A stretch of DNA of 64,000 bases from Thermocatellispora tengchongensis (lineage in GTDB: Bacteria; Actinomycetota; Actinomycetes; Streptosporangiales; Streptosporangiaceae), in NCBI RefSeq assembly GCF_014202315.1, contig NZ_JACHGN010000001.1, positions 519,757-583,756 of the forward strand, in the 5' to 3' direction. The notes beneath the pieces were generated by a model. It had not been told where the DNA came from. It made no database searches and saw only the letters and a program-made list of their open reading frames with translations. This document shows positions 14,570 through 23,508 of this stretch, in pieces (positions within the stretch are counted from its first letter, which is position 1; every line of letters begins with the position of its first letter). Both the position numbers and the translations under genes were made by a program.

Positions 14570-15879
14570 ACGCTTGACGGATACGTCACGGGCGGTTCCT
14601 CGGCCGCCCAGCGCGCCGTGCGCTCCAGCGGCTCCACGGCGCGTGTCTCGTCGATGTGGATCACCGCGTCGAACTGGTCGGCGACGCGGGCCACGAAGTA
14701 GTGGCTCTGCCGCTCGGTGCGGGGCCGGTAGACCACGCCGATCGCCCGCTCCAGGCGGGGGGTGCGCAGCGCCTCGGCCGCCCGGCTGCCGCGCTCGAAG
14801 GTGAGCATGAACTCCTCCTGCTCGGCGTCGTGGAACAGCTCCTCCACCGAGTCGTTCAGCGCCGGGTTCACCCGCTTGAGCTGTGCCGGTCCGCCCCACT
14901 CGTCGGCCGCCGTGACCGTGCCCGCCCAGGTGGTGAAGCCGATGAGGCGGCACCGGCGCGGGTGGCGCTCGCGTACCAGCCGGCCCAGCGTGGTCTCCCC
15001 GGACGCCCCCAGCTCGGTCGCCGCGGCGTCGCCGACGTGGGAGTTGTGCGCCCACACCACGATCCGCGCCGGGCGCCCGCGCCTGCGGCCCAGGTGCGCG
15101 GCGAGCGCGTCCAGCGTGTCGGCCATGTGCTCGTCGCGCAGGTTCCAGGAGGAGACGCGGTCGCCGAACATCGCCCGGTAGTACTCCTCGGCCGCCTCGA
15201 CGGTGCGGGCGTTGCGCTCGGCGTAGAACAGCTCGTCCTCGGCGGCGGCGCCGTCGCCGCCCACGTAGTCGATCGCGTGCCGGCGCAGCTCGATCAACTG
15301 CTCCACCGCCTGGTCGCGGCACTGCTCGCCGGCGCCGAACGCCGCCCTGAGCCCGTACGCCTGCCCGTCCTCCTCGTGGTCGTAGTGGTCGAAGCAGGCG
15401 TACCGCTCCCTGGCCCGGTCGGCGGCGGCGCGATCGACCCGCTCCAGGTAGGCGATGACCGCCCCGATCGACCGGTGCAGGCTGTAGAGGTCCAGGCCGT
15501 AGACGCCGGCCTTGTCCTCCTCGCGGTCGGCGCGGTCGTTGCGGGCGCGCAGCCAGCCGGTGAAGTCGAGCATGGCGGCGTTGCGCCACATCCAGGTCGG
15601 GAAGCGCCGGAAGCCGCGCAGCGCCTCCTCGGCGTCGGTGTCGCCCTCCTCGCCGCGTACGTACCTGTTCACCCGGTACGCGTCGGGCCAGTCGGCCTCC
15701 AGCGCCACCGCGTCGAAGCCGAGGCCGTCGATCAGCCGCCGGGTCATCGCGGCACGGGCGGCGTAGAACTCGTGGGTGCCGTGCGTCGCCTCGCCGATCA
15801 GGACGAACCGGGCGTCGCCCACCAACTCGAAGAGCCGCGCGTCCGACGGCACGCCTCCCGAGGTCGGCACGATCATCAC
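14566..15879 (-). CDS. Erythromycin-esterase-family protein
   Basis: A 437-residue member of the erythromycin esterase (EreA/EreB-like) superfamily. Diagnostic motifs are [17 protein letters not shown] (about residues 28-44), with the conserved Glu and His of the active centre, [10 protein letters not shown], and [13 protein letters not shown]. Family members include macrolide esterases but also many enzymes of unknown substrate, often beside phosphoribosyltransferases and hydrolases, so resistance should not be assumed. AAGGGGGTGAG precedes the start; GTG 15879 and ATG 15876 both fit. The alpha/beta hydrolase downstream overlaps by 4 nt. Confidence 0.85.
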   Translation of the reverse strand: MMIVPTSGGVPSDARLFELVGDARFVLIGEATHGTHEFYAARAAMTRRLIDGLGFDAVALEADWPDAYRVNRYVRGEEGDTDAEEALRGFRRFPTWMWRNAAMLDFTGWLRARNDRADREEDKAGVYGLDLYSLHRSIGAVIAYLERVDRAAADRARERYACFDHYDHEEDGQAYGLRAAFGAGEQCRDQAVEQLIELRRHAIDYVGGDGAAAEDELFYAERNARTVEAAEEYYRAMFGDRVSSWNLRDEHMADTLDALAAHLGRRRGRPARIVVWAHNSHVGDAAATELGASGETTLGRLVRERHPRRCRLIGFTTWAGTVTAADEWGGPAQLKRVNPALNDSVEELFHDAEQEEFMLTFERGSRAAEALRTPRLERAIGVVYRPRTERQSHYFVARVADQFDAVIHIDETRAVEPLERTARWAAEEPPVTYPSSV

Positions 15880-15946
15880 AGCTCACCCCCTTACCGCGCG
15901 CCCTACCCCGGCGTGCCCTCCCCATGCGCCGGGCCAGGGGGCGTGG

Positions 15947-16945
15947 TCAGGTGGACTCGCGGATCACCAGCGTCGTGGGCAGTATCACCGGGCTCTCGGG
16001 GCGCTCGCCGTCGATCTGGGCGAGCAGCAGGCGTACCGCGGCCTCCGCGACGCGGGCGAGCGGCTGGCGGATCGTGGTCAGCTCCGGGTGCGTGGAGACC
16101 GCCACCGAGGAGTCGTCGAACCCGCCCACCGCGACGTCCTCGGGCACCCGGCGGCCCGCCATGCGCAGCGTGGACAGCGCGCCCGCGGCCATCAGGTCGG
16201 AGGCGACGAACACCGCGTCGATGTCGGGGACGTCCTGGAGCAGGCGGGCCATGCCGCTCTCGCCGCTGAGCCGGGTCCAGTCGCCGTGCGTGATCAGCTT
16301 CTTGGACGCCTTGCGGCCCAGCACGTCGGTGAAGCCCTCCAGGCGCTGGATGCCACCGGGGGTGTCCATCGGGCCGGTGATCGTGGCGATCCTGCGCCGG
16401 CCCTGCTCGACCAGGTAGCGGGTCATCTGCCGGGCGCCCTCGCGGTCGTCGGCGGCGGCGTACGGGATCTGCCGCTCCCGGCCGACCACCGCGCCCACCG
16501 CGACCGCGGGCACGCCCAGCTCCACCAGCACGTCGGCCATGCGGTCGCCGGCGTGGGTGGACAGCAACACCACGCCGTCGGCGTGGCCGCCGCGCACGTA
16601 CCGGATGACCCGCTCCCGGTCGCCGTCGTCGCCGGCCATCATCAGCACCAGCGACACGTCGCGCTCGGCGAGCATGCGGATCGCGACCCGCATCGTGGTG
16701 CTGTAGTTCGGGTCCTCGAACAGGTGCTCCTGCGGTTCGGACAGCACCATCACGACCGAGCCGGTGCGCTGGGTGACCAGGCTGCGCGCGTTGCGGTTCA
16801 CGACGTAGCCGGTCTCGGCGATGGCCCGCTCGATGGCGACCCGGGCGGCCGTGCTGACGTACCGGTCACCGTTGAGCAGCCGGGACACGGTCCCCCGCGA
16901 CACCCCCGCAGCCGCCGCGACATCATGGATGGTCGGCCGTTTCAT
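15947..16945 (-). CDS. LacI-family regulator of the galactan locus
   Basis: A 332-residue LacI-type repressor. The HTH and hinge are at residues 1-57 (TIHDVAAAAGVSRGTVSRLL, then hinge SLVTQRTGSV), followed by a periplasmic-binding-protein-like effector domain. It lies 34 bp downstream of the ABC permease gene on the same strand, next to galactoside uptake and hydrolysis genes. Two CG-centred palindromes typical of LacI operators occur at the divergent promoters of this locus (20103-20120 and 20217-20232), and no other LacI protein is in the window, so it is the likely repressor, relieved by a galactoside. Ligand is inferred. Confidence 0.9.
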   Translation of the reverse strand: MKRPTIHDVAAAAGVSRGTVSRLLNGDRYVSTAARVAIERAIAETGYVVNRNARSLVTQRTGSVVMVLSEPQEHLFEDPNYSTTMRVAIRMLAERDVSLVLMMAGDDGDRERVIRYVRGGHADGVVLLSTHAGDRMADVLVELGVPAVAVGAVVGRERQIPYAAADDREGARQMTRYLVEQGRRRIATITGPMDTPGGIQRLEGFTDVLGRKASKKLITHGDWTRLSGESGMARLLQDVPDIDAVFVASDLMAAGALSTLRMAGRRVPEDVAVGGFDDSSVAVSTHPELTTIRQPLARVAEAAVRLLLAQIDGERPESPVILPTTLVIREST

Positions 16946-16979
16946 GCTTCGGATTCTCCCCGACTCACGAGTGAATCTT

Positions 16980-17858
16980 TTACTTCAGCGCCCCTCCCGC
17001 GAGGTCGGTGCGCCAGTAACGCTGCATGGTCAGGAACAGCGCGACCAGCGGCACGATCGAGACCAGCGCCCCCGTGATGATCAGGTTGTACAGCGACGGC
17101 TGGTTGGCCCCGGCCGCGAGCAGGGTGTACAGGCCCACGGTCAGCGGGAACTTCTGGTCGTCGCCCAGCATGATGAACGGCAGCAGGAAGTTATTCCAGA
17201 TCGCTACGAACTGGAACAGGAAGATCGTCACCATGCCCGGCAGCATCAGCGGCAGCGCGACGCGGCGCAGCAGCAGCCAGTGCCCCGCCCCGTCGATCCG
17301 CCCGGCTTCGAGCAGCGCGTCGGGCACGGCCGCGGTGGCGTAGATCCGGGCCAGGTAGATCCCGTACGGGTGCAGGATCTGCGGCAGCAGCACCGACCAG
17401 TACGTGTCCGCCAGCCCCACCGCCGACATCAGCAGGTACTGCGGCACGGCCAGCACGACGGCGGGCACCAGGATGCCGCCGATCAGCATGTTGAAGACCA
17501 GGTTCCGGCCGCGGAAGTCGTACTTGGCCAGGGCGTAGCCGGAGATCGTGGAGACGGCGGTGGACAGCAGCGCGCCGCCGCCGGCGTACAGGAAGGTGTT
17601 GCCGAGCCACAGCCAGAACACGCCGTCGCGGTAGGCCGCCAGGTCGGCCAGGTTGGACAGCAGGCCGGTGCCGGGCGCGAACGCGGTGGTGGAGAACAGC
17701 TCGGCCTTGGACTTGGTGGCCGCGACCAGCACCCAGCTCACCGGCAGCAGGCAGTAGACCGCGCCGAGCAGCAGGATCGCGGTCGGCGCGATCCCGTACG
17801 CCCGCCGCCCGCGCGGGGCGGCCCGGTGCGCCGCCGTGCGCACAGCCGTCGTCGCCAT
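16980..17858 (-). CDS. Carbohydrate ABC transporter permease (MalG-like)
   Basis: A 292-residue inner-membrane permease with about six membrane segments. The EAA loop is visible as EAGRIDGAGHWLLLRRVALPLMLPG near residue 190, and the shape matches the CUT1 family MalG/LacG type. It forms the membrane channel with the preceding permease. Only two bases separate it from that gene's stop codon. No ATPase gene is present here, so a shared MsiK-type ATPase elsewhere is likely, as in other actinomycete CUT1 systems. Confidence 0.92.
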   Translation of the reverse strand: MATTAVRTAAHRAAPRGRRAYGIAPTAILLLGAVYCLLPVSWVLVAATKSKAELFSTTAFAPGTGLLSNLADLAAYRDGVFWLWLGNTFLYAGGGALLSTAVSTISGYALAKYDFRGRNLVFNMLIGGILVPAVVLAVPQYLLMSAVGLADTYWSVLLPQILHPYGIYLARIYATAAVPDALLEAGRIDGAGHWLLLRRVALPLMLPGMVTIFLFQFVAIWNNFLLPFIMLGDDQKFPLTVGLYTLLAAGANQPSLYNLIITGALVSIVPLVALFLTMQRYWRTDLAGGALK

Positions 17859-17861
17859 GGC

Positions 17862-18752
17862 TCAGCCCTCCCCGAAGGCGCGGTCGCGCACGACGCGCAG
17901 GAATCCGAACGACAGCACCAGCGAGATCGCCGCGATCACGATCGAGGTGGCCGCGGCCGAGTAGATGTCGCCGGTCACGAACGCGTCCCGGTACACCTTC
18001 ATCAGCGGGCTCCAGGTCGAGCTGATCGTGTTGGTCAGCGGGCGCAGGGTGGTCGGCTCGGTGAACACCTGCACGGTGGCGATGATGGAGAACACCGTGG
18101 TCAGGATGATCGCCGGGATCAGGATCGGGATCTTGATCCGGAGCGCGATCTGGACCTCCGAGGCGCCGTCGAGCCGGGCGGCCTCGTAGTAGTCGCGCGG
18201 CACCGCGCGCAGCGCCGTGTAGAGCACCAGCATGTTGAACCCCACGCCGCCCCACACCGCGACGTTCGCCATCGACAGCACCACCGTGCCCGAGCCGAGC
18301 AGGTCCACGTCGAGCACCTGGCGGATCGGGCTCAGGCTGGGCAGGTACAGAAAGCCCCACAACAGCGTGGCGGCCACGCCCGGCACCGCGAACGGCAGGA
18401 AGATCGCGATCCGGGAGAACCTGGCCAGCCGCACGTGCGCGGAGTCCAGCAGCAGCGCGAACAGCAGGGCCAGGCCGAGCATCACGACCAGCACCAGCGT
18501 GCCGTAGCCGAGGACGCGCAGCCAGCCGGCCCACAGCTCGCCGTCGCCGATCGCGGCGGCGTAGTTGTCCAGCCCGGTGAACACCTCCTGCCGGGCGCCC
18601 TTGCCCAGCCCGAGTCCGCTCACCTTGGTGCCGCGCAGGCTGAGGTAGACCGTGTAGCCGATCGGGATCGCCAGGAACAGCCCGAACAGCAGCACCGCCG
18701 GCGCCAGGAACAGGTACGGCGCCGGGGTGCGCCGGGTCGAGAGGGTGCTCAT
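17862..18752 (-). CDS. Sugar ABC transporter permease (MalF-like)
   Basis: A 296-residue CUT1-family permease with an N-terminal membrane segment (PYLFLAPAVLLFGLFLAIPIG) and the EAA loop EAARLDGASEVQIALRIKIPILIPAI at about 195. It pairs with the downstream permease. Its start overlaps the stop of the solute-binding-protein gene by ATGA, so binding protein and permeases are translated as a unit. Confidence 0.92.
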   Translation of the reverse strand: MSTLSTRRTPAPYLFLAPAVLLFGLFLAIPIGYTVYLSLRGTKVSGLGLGKGARQEVFTGLDNYAAAIGDGELWAGWLRVLGYGTLVLVVMLGLALLFALLLDSAHVRLARFSRIAIFLPFAVPGVAATLLWGFLYLPSLSPIRQVLDVDLLGSGTVVLSMANVAVWGGVGFNMLVLYTALRAVPRDYYEAARLDGASEVQIALRIKIPILIPAIILTTVFSIIATVQVFTEPTTLRPLTNTISSTWSPLMKVYRDAFVTGDIYSAAATSIVIAAISLVLSFGFLRVVRDRAFGEG

Positions 18753-20071
18753 CGGGCGAGCTGGAAGCCGGCCTTGCGCATGTCCGCGACCGTGGCCTCC
18801 TGCATCGCGGCGAGTGCGGCGGAGAAGGATGACTTGTCCTGCACGGCCTTGTCGAAGGCGTCCTTGAACGCGCTGTAGGCCACGTTCACGTTCGGCCCGA
18901 AGGTGAACCCGCGCGCGGTCGCGGCGATCCGCGTGGCCTGCTCCCAGAAGTCGGGCTGGTTCTCGAAGTACTCCGGCGTGTCACCGAGCAGGGTGCCGCC
19001 CTTGGTGGCGGCCGGGTAGATCGCGGCCTCCCTGACCAGCAGCCCGAGCGCCTCGGGGTCGGTGTTCAGCCAGGTGGCGAACTTCACGGCCGCGGCCCGG
19101 TGCGGCGACTTCTCGCTGACGGCGGTGGAGGAGCCGCCCCAGAACCCGCTGTGGTTCTCACCGGCGCTCCACTGCGGCAGCGGGGCGATGGCCCACTTGC
19201 CCTTGCCCTTGGGCGCGTTGCTGGACAGCACGCCCGGACCCCACACGGCCGAGGGCCAGGTGAGCAGGGTGCCGTCGTTGAGGGCCTTGTTCCACTCCGG
19301 GGTGAAGTACGGCTGGTCGTCGATCACGCCCTCCTTGACCAGGTTGCCCCAGTAGTCGGCCACCTTGACCGTCGCCGGGTCGTTGATCGCGACCTTCCAC
19401 GACTGGCCGGAGATCGACCACCACTGGGCGCCGGCCTGCTGGGCCAGGCCCGCGAACGAGCCGGGGTCCTTGCTGGAGAACGTGCCGAGGAACACCTTGG
19501 GGTCCTTCTCGCGCACGGTGCGGGCGGCCTCGGCGTACTCGTCCCAGGTCTTGGGCACCTCGATGCCGTACTTGTCGAACAGGTCCTGCCGGTAGTAGAG
19601 CATCATCGGGCCGCTGTCCTGCGGCACGGCGTACACGCCCTCGGTGCCCAGCGTGACCAGGCCCCAGATGCCCGGGGAGAACTCGCCCTTGATCGCGGCG
19701 GTCTCGGCCTTGATGTCGGCGACCGCGTCGGCGGCGACGAAGGAGGGCAGCATCTGGTACTCCGCCTGGACCAGGTCGGGCGGGTTGCCGGCCTTGGCGG
19801 CGGTGAGGAACTTGGCCGCGGCGTCGTCGCCGCCCGCCTGCTTGCTGATGGTGACCTGGATGTCGGGGTTCTTGGCGTTCCACACCGCCACGACCTTGTC
19901 CATGTTCGGGGCCCAGGTCCAGTAGGTCAGGTTCACCGGCCCGGCCGAGCCGGGGGCGGCCGGCTCGGCGGAGGAGGCGGTTCCGGTGCTGCCGCCGCCG
20001 CTGGAGCAGCCGGCGGCCAGTGCGGCGGCGAGAACCGCGGTCGTCGCGACCGCGAGACGGCTCATGCGCAT
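18749..20071 (-). CDS. Extracellular sugar-binding lipoprotein of the galactan ABC importer
   Basis: A 440-residue family-1 extracellular solute-binding protein. The lipobox LAAGC at about residues 18-22 predicts a lipid-anchored surface protein, followed by a Gly/Ser linker and mature start VNLTYWTWAPNM. Aromatic residues (WW, YW) throughout the binding cleft suit oligosaccharide binding. GGAGG lies 7 nt upstream of the ATG at 20071. First gene of the importer operon; the promoter TTGACA-N17-CAGTCT (20146-20118, minus strand) overlaps a LacI-type palindrome. With GH42 and GH53 alongside, beta-1,4-galacto-oligosaccharides are the likely cargo (inference). Confidence 0.92.
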   Translation of the reverse strand: MRMSRLAVATTAVLAAALAAGCSSGGGSTGTASSAEPAAPGSAGPVNLTYWTWAPNMDKVVAVWNAKNPDIQVTISKQAGGDDAAAKFLTAAKAGNPPDLVQAEYQMLPSFVAADAVADIKAETAAIKGEFSPGIWGLVTLGTEGVYAVPQDSGPMMLYYRQDLFDKYGIEVPKTWDEYAEAARTVREKDPKVFLGTFSSKDPGSFAGLAQQAGAQWWSISGQSWKVAINDPATVKVADYWGNLVKEGVIDDQPYFTPEWNKALNDGTLLTWPSAVWGPGVLSSNAPKGKGKWAIAPLPQWSAGENHSGFWGGSSTAVSEKSPHRAAAVKFATWLNTDPEALGLLVREAAIYPAATKGGTLLGDTPEYFENQPDFWEQATRIAATARGFTFGPNVNVAYSAFKDAFDKAVQDKSSFSAALAAMQEATVADMRKAGFQLAR

Positions 20072-20102
20072 ACATTCCTCCGGTGGGGGTGCCGGGCATG
20101 GT

Positions 20103-20120
20103 TCTGTGAACGTTCACAGA
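20103..20120. promoter_or_regulatory. LacI-type operator 1, ABC importer promoter
   Basis: TCTGTGAACGTTCACAGA is a perfect 18-bp palindrome with a central CG, the hallmark of LacI-family operators. It overlaps the -10 box of the importer promoter on the minus strand, so bound repressor would block initiation. Confidence 0.9.
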
Positions 20121-20146
20121 CTGAAATCCCGGAAACGCGGTGTCAA
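20118..20146 (-). promoter_or_regulatory. Promoter of the galactoside ABC importer operon
   Basis: On the minus strand a perfect -35 TTGACA (20146-20141) is followed after 17 bp by CAGTCT (20123-20118), which has the A and final T of the TANNNT -10 pattern. The -10 box overlaps the palindromic operator. Confidence 0.6.
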
Positions 20147-20216
20147 TGCCCGTTACAACCTCGTTAACTGCCAGCGCCGAACCGGACACTGTTCCCAATC
20201 GCGTGGTCATGGTCTA

Positions 20217-20232
20217 CTGTGCACGTTCACAG
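20217..20232. promoter_or_regulatory. LacI-type operator 2, GH42/GH53 promoter
   Basis: CTGTGCACGTTCACAG matches operator 1 at 15 of 16 positions. It overlaps a TACTGT -10 box (20215-20220) whose -35 candidate is TTCCCA (20192-20197). The operator centres are 113 bp apart, which could also permit looping by a tetrameric repressor. Confidence 0.85.
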
Positions 20233-20255
20233 AAGTGCGTCACGAGGGGGAACGG

Positions 20256-22286
20256 TTGCCCGGCTATCCCGAACTGCCTGAAGGTCTCGCCTACGGCGGC
20301 GACTACAACCCCGAGCAGTGGCCGGAGGAGGTCTGGCACGAGGACGTGCGCCTGATGCGCGAGGCCGGCGTCAACCTGGTCAGCCTCGGCATCTTCAACT
20401 GGAGCCAGATCGAGCCGCGTGAGCGGGCCTTCGACTTCTCCGCCCTGGACCGGATCGTGGAGCTGCTGCACCGGGGCGGGGTGCGGATCGACCTGGCCAC
20501 CCCGACCTCCTCGCCCCCGGCCTGGTTCCGGCGCCGCTACCCCGGCGCCCGGCTGGTGGACGAGGAGGGCCGGGTGGCGGGCGGCGCCTCGCGGCACACC
20601 TTCTGCCCCAGCTCCCCGGAGTACGCCGCCGCCTCCGAGCGGGTGGCCGGCGCGCTGGCCGAGCGCTACGGCGGCCACCCGGCCGTGGTCATGTGGCACG
20701 TCCACAACGAGTACGGCTGGGCGAACGCGCTGTGCTACTGCGAGACCTCCGCGCTCGCCTTCCGCGCCTGGCTGCGCGAGCGCTACGACGGCGACGTGGG
20801 CCGGCTCAACGCCGCCTGGGGCACCGCCTTTTGGGGCCTGACCTACGGCTCCTTCGAGGAGATCGAGCCGCCGCGCGCCGGGACCGTGGGCCGGCTGACC
20901 GGGCTGCAGCTCGACTACGCCCGCTTCTCCGTGGACGCCCACATCGCCAACTTCCGCCGGGAGCGCGAGGCCATCCGCCGGCACAGCGACCGCCCGGTGA
21001 CCACCAACTTCATGATCCCCAACTGCAAGCCGATGGACTACTGGCGCTGGGCCGCCGAGGTGGACGTCGTCGCCAACGACCACTACCTCGACGCGGGGCG
21101 GACCGACCCGCACATCGAGCTGGCCATGGCCGCCGACCTGACCCGCTCGGTCGCGGGCGGGCGGCCGTGGATGCTGATGGAGCACTCCACCGGCGCGGTC
21201 AACTGGCAGCCGCGCAACCTGGCCAAGCGCCCCGGCGAGATGCGCCGCAACAGCCTCGCCCACGTGGCCAGGGGCTCGGACTCGGTGCTGTTCTTCCAGT
21301 GGCGGGCCTCCCGGCAGGGCGCGGAGAAGTTCCACTCCGCGATGCTGCCGCACGCCGGCACCGACTCCGAGCTGTGGCGCGACGTGGTGCGCCTCGGGGC
21401 CGACCTGCGCGGGCTGGCGGGCGTGCGCGGGGAGGAGGTCCGCGCGGAGGTCGCGCTGCTGTGGGACTGGGAGGCGTACTGGGCGCTGGAGCTGGAGTGG
21501 CGGCCGTCGGTCGATCTGGCCTTCCGGGAGCGGATCGAGGCGTACTACGAGGCGCTGTGGCGCGATCACGTGACCGTGGACTTCGCCCACCCGTCCGCCG
21601 ACCTCTCGGGATACCGGGTGGTGGTGGCGCCCAGCTCGTACCTCCTCACCGAGGCCGCCGCGAAGAACCTGCACCGGTACGTCGAGACCGGCGGCCACCT
21701 CGTCGTCTCCTACTTCTCCGGCATCGTGGACGAGCACGACGTGATCCACCCCGGCCCGTACCCCGGGGCGCTGCGTGACGTGCTCGGCCTGTGGGTCGAG
21801 GAGTTCCACCCACTGCCCGAGTCGGGCACGGTCCTGCTGGACGGCACGGCTCTGCCGGACGGCACAGCTCTGATGGATGGCACGGCCCTGCCGGACGGGG
21901 CCGTCGCGGGCCGGATCTGGTCCGAGCGCGTACGCCCCGCCGGCGCCACGCCCGTGCACGCGTTCGCCACCGGCCCCGACGCCGGGCACCCCGCCGTCAC
22001 CCGGCACGACCTCGGCGCGGGCGAGGCGTGGTACGTCGCCACCGCGCTCGACGGCGCACCCCTGCGCGCCCTGCTCGGCCGGGTCCTCGACGGCGCCGGC
22101 GTGACCAGGCCCCGCGGCCTGCCCGACACGCTCGAAGTCGTACGCCGGGGCGCGTACACCTTCCTGATCAACCACGGCGACGCCCCGGTCACGGTGCCCG
22201 GCGTCGCCGGAACCGCCGTGCCGGAAGGGGTCCCGTTCGACGGGACCGTCCCGGCCGGCGCGGTCACGGTCGTGCGACACCACTGA
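20256..22286 (+). CDS. GH42 beta-galactosidase
   Basis: A 676-residue glycoside hydrolase family 42 enzyme. The start MPGYPELPEGLAYGGDYNPEQ is typical for the family. The acid/base is Glu152 in HVHNEYG and the nucleophile Glu309 in MLMEHSTG; the trimerisation domain follows from about 380. There is no signal peptide, so it acts in the cytoplasm on imported galactosides. The start is a rare TTG at 20256, preceded by GAGGGGG (20244-20250) at good spacing; upstream in-frame codons lie in the operator region. It is divergent from the ABC operon and followed 16 bp later by the secreted galactanase. Residues about 529-546 are a DGTAL-P/M repeat, an expansion within a surface loop of the C-terminal part. 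Confidence 0.92.
   Translation: MPGYPELPEGLAYGGDYNPEQWPEEVWHEDVRLMREAGVNLVSLGIFNWSQIEPRERAFDFSALDRIVELLHRGGVRIDLATPTSSPPAWFRRRYPGARLVDEEGRVAGGASRHTFCPSSPEYAAASERVAGALAERYGGHPAVVMWHVHNEYGWANALCYCETSALAFRAWLRERYDGDVGRLNAAWGTAFWGLTYGSFEEIEPPRAGTVGRLTGLQLDYARFSVDAHIANFRREREAIRRHSDRPVTTNFMIPNCKPMDYWRWAAEVDVVANDHYLDAGRTDPHIELAMAADLTRSVAGGRPWMLMEHSTGAVNWQPRNLAKRPGEMRRNSLAHVARGSDSVLFFQWRASRQGAEKFHSAMLPHAGTDSELWRDVVRLGADLRGLAGVRGEEVRAEVALLWDWEAYWALELEWRPSVDLAFRERIEAYYEALWRDHVTVDFAHPSADLSGYRVVVAPSSYLLTEAAAKNLHRYVETGGHLVVSYFSGIVDEHDVIHPGPYPGALRDVLGLWVEEFHPLPESGTVLLDGTALPDGTALMDGTALPDGAVAGRIWSERVRPAGATPVHAFATGPDAGHPAVTRHDLGAGEAWYVATALDGAPLRALLGRVLDGAGVTRPRGLPDTLEVVRRGAYTFLINHGDAPVTVPGVAGTAVPEGVPFDGTVPAGAVTVVRHH
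21840..21893 (+). repeat. 18-bp in-frame repeat inside the GH42 gene, three copies
   Basis: Units at 21840, 21858 and 21876 encode DGTALP, DGTALM and DGTALP, followed by a fourth partial DG. Small base differences between copies show it is not brand new. Confidence 0.8.
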
Positions 22287-22302
22287 TCCGAAAGGGGATG
22301 TC

Positions 22303-23424
22303 ATGCGAAAGATCGCGACGGTGCTGGCGGCGTTATGCGCGGCCCTGACGCTCGTGCTGCCCGCCGGCGGCACGGCGTACGGGCAGGCCGGGCCGGGCAG
22401 GCTCGCCGTGCGCGGGGCCGACGTGTCCAGCCTGGCCAAGTCGGAGGCCCTGGGCGGCGTCTACCGCCACGCCAACGGCAGGCGGGGCGACGCCCTCGCC
22501 ATCCTGCGCGACGCCGGGGTCACCCACATCCGGCTCAAGGTCTGGGTGAACCCGGCCGACGGCTACAACACCAAGACCCAGGTCCTGGCCGTGGCCAGGC
22601 GGGCCAAGGCGCTCGGCATGGGGCTTCTGATCGACTTCCACTACTCCGACTCCTGGGCCGACCCCGGCAAGCAGAACAAGCCGGCCGCGTGGGCGTCGCT
22701 GCCGTTCGACCAGCTCAGGCAGGCCGTCTACGACCACACCTTCGACGTGCTCGGCGCGCTCAAGGCGCAGGGCACCACCGCCGAGATGGTGCAGATCGGC
22801 AACGAGCTCAACGGCGGCCTGCTGTGGCCCGACGGCCGCTACGACAACTGGCCCGGCATGGCCGCGCTGCTCAACGCCGGCTACGACGCCGCCAAGGCGG
22901 TCTCCTCCGCCACCAAGGTCGTGCTGCACCTGGCCGACGGCGCGGACAACGGCCTGTACCGCTGGTGGTTCGACAACGCCGCCGCCCACGGCATCCGCTA
23001 CGACGTGATCGGCCTGTCCTACTACCCCTACTGGCACGGCACCCTGGAGGCGTTCCAGGCCAACCTGAACGACGTCGCCGCCCGGTACGCCAAGCCGGTG
23101 CTCGTCGCCGAGACCGCCTACCCGTTCACCACCGGCGACGACGACGGCTGGACCAACATCATCACCTCCGCCGAGCCCTACCCCGGCTACCCCGCGAGCA
23201 CCGGCGGCCAGTCGGCGATGACCCGCACGATCATGGACATCGTCCGCGCCGTCCCCGGCGGCCGTGGCCTGGGCGTCTTCTACTGGGAGGCCACCTGGAC
23301 CGGTGTCCCCGGCAACGGCTGGGACCCCGCCGACCCGTCCTCCGGCAACGGCTGGGAGAACCAGGCCCTGTTCGGCTTCGACGACCGCGCCCTGCCCGCC
23401 CTGCGCACTCTCGGCACCGGCTGA
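22303..23424 (+). CDS. Secreted GH53 arabinogalactan endo-beta-1,4-galactanase
   Basis: A 373-residue GH53 enzyme with a Sec signal peptide (residues 1-27). The acid/base is Glu168 in VQIGNELNGG and the nucleophile Glu270 in LVAETAYP. GH53 enzymes cut beta-1,4-galactan side chains of plant pectin outside the cell; the products would be imported by the adjacent ABC system and cleaved by GH42. AAGGGG precedes the ATG, 16 bp after the GH42 stop, so the two genes form one operon under operator 2. Codon 11 (22333-22335) is TTA, very rare in such genomes; if this organism uses a bldA-like tRNA-Leu(UAA), translation may be tied to development. Confidence 0.93.
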   Translation: MRKIATVLAALCAALTLVLPAGGTAYGQAGPGRLAVRGADVSSLAKSEALGGVYRHANGRRGDALAILRDAGVTHIRLKVWVNPADGYNTKTQVLAVARRAKALGMGLLIDFHYSDSWADPGKQNKPAAWASLPFDQLRQAVYDHTFDVLGALKAQGTTAEMVQIGNELNGGLLWPDGRYDNWPGMAALLNAGYDAAKAVSSATKVVLHLADGADNGLYRWWFDNAAAHGIRYDVIGLSYYPYWHGTLEAFQANLNDVAARYAKPVLVAETAYPFTTGDDDGWTNIITSAEPYPGYPASTGGQSAMTRTIMDIVRAVPGGRGLGVFYWEATWTGVPGNGWDPADPSSGNGWENQALFGFDDRALPALRTLGTG

Positions 23425-23444
23425 CCCGTACCGGCCGCCTTCGC

Positions 23445-23508
23445 CGTCATGTGGGGATGTCGTCATGTGGGGATGTCGTCATGTGGGGATGTCCTCATGT
23501 GGGGATAT
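23445..23508 (+). repeat. 16-bp tandem repeat, four copies, carrying start and SD-like motifs
   Basis: CGTCATGTGGGGATGT occurs at 23445, 23461 and 23477 without change, and at 23493 as CCTCATGTGGGGATAT. Each unit contains GTGGGG (SD-like) and ATG codons. The array abuts the start of the winged-helix gene and supplies several in-frame starts for it (23465, 23489 and 23507). Confidence 0.92.

Noticed and set aside
14566-15879. Macrolide resistance gene
   Set aside because: The family is broad and mostly without demonstrated drug hydrolysis; no macrolide pathway or other resistance gene is adjacent.
16946-16979. Short inverted repeat (TCAC-GA-GTGA) between the permease and lacI genes as a third LacI operator
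   Set aside because: Arms are only 4 bp and do not match the CTGTGAACGTTCACAG motif.
23445-23508. Attachment site or recombinase target
   Set aside because: The 16-bp units are direct, contiguous and lie at a gene start; no integrase or flanking mobile gene is present.
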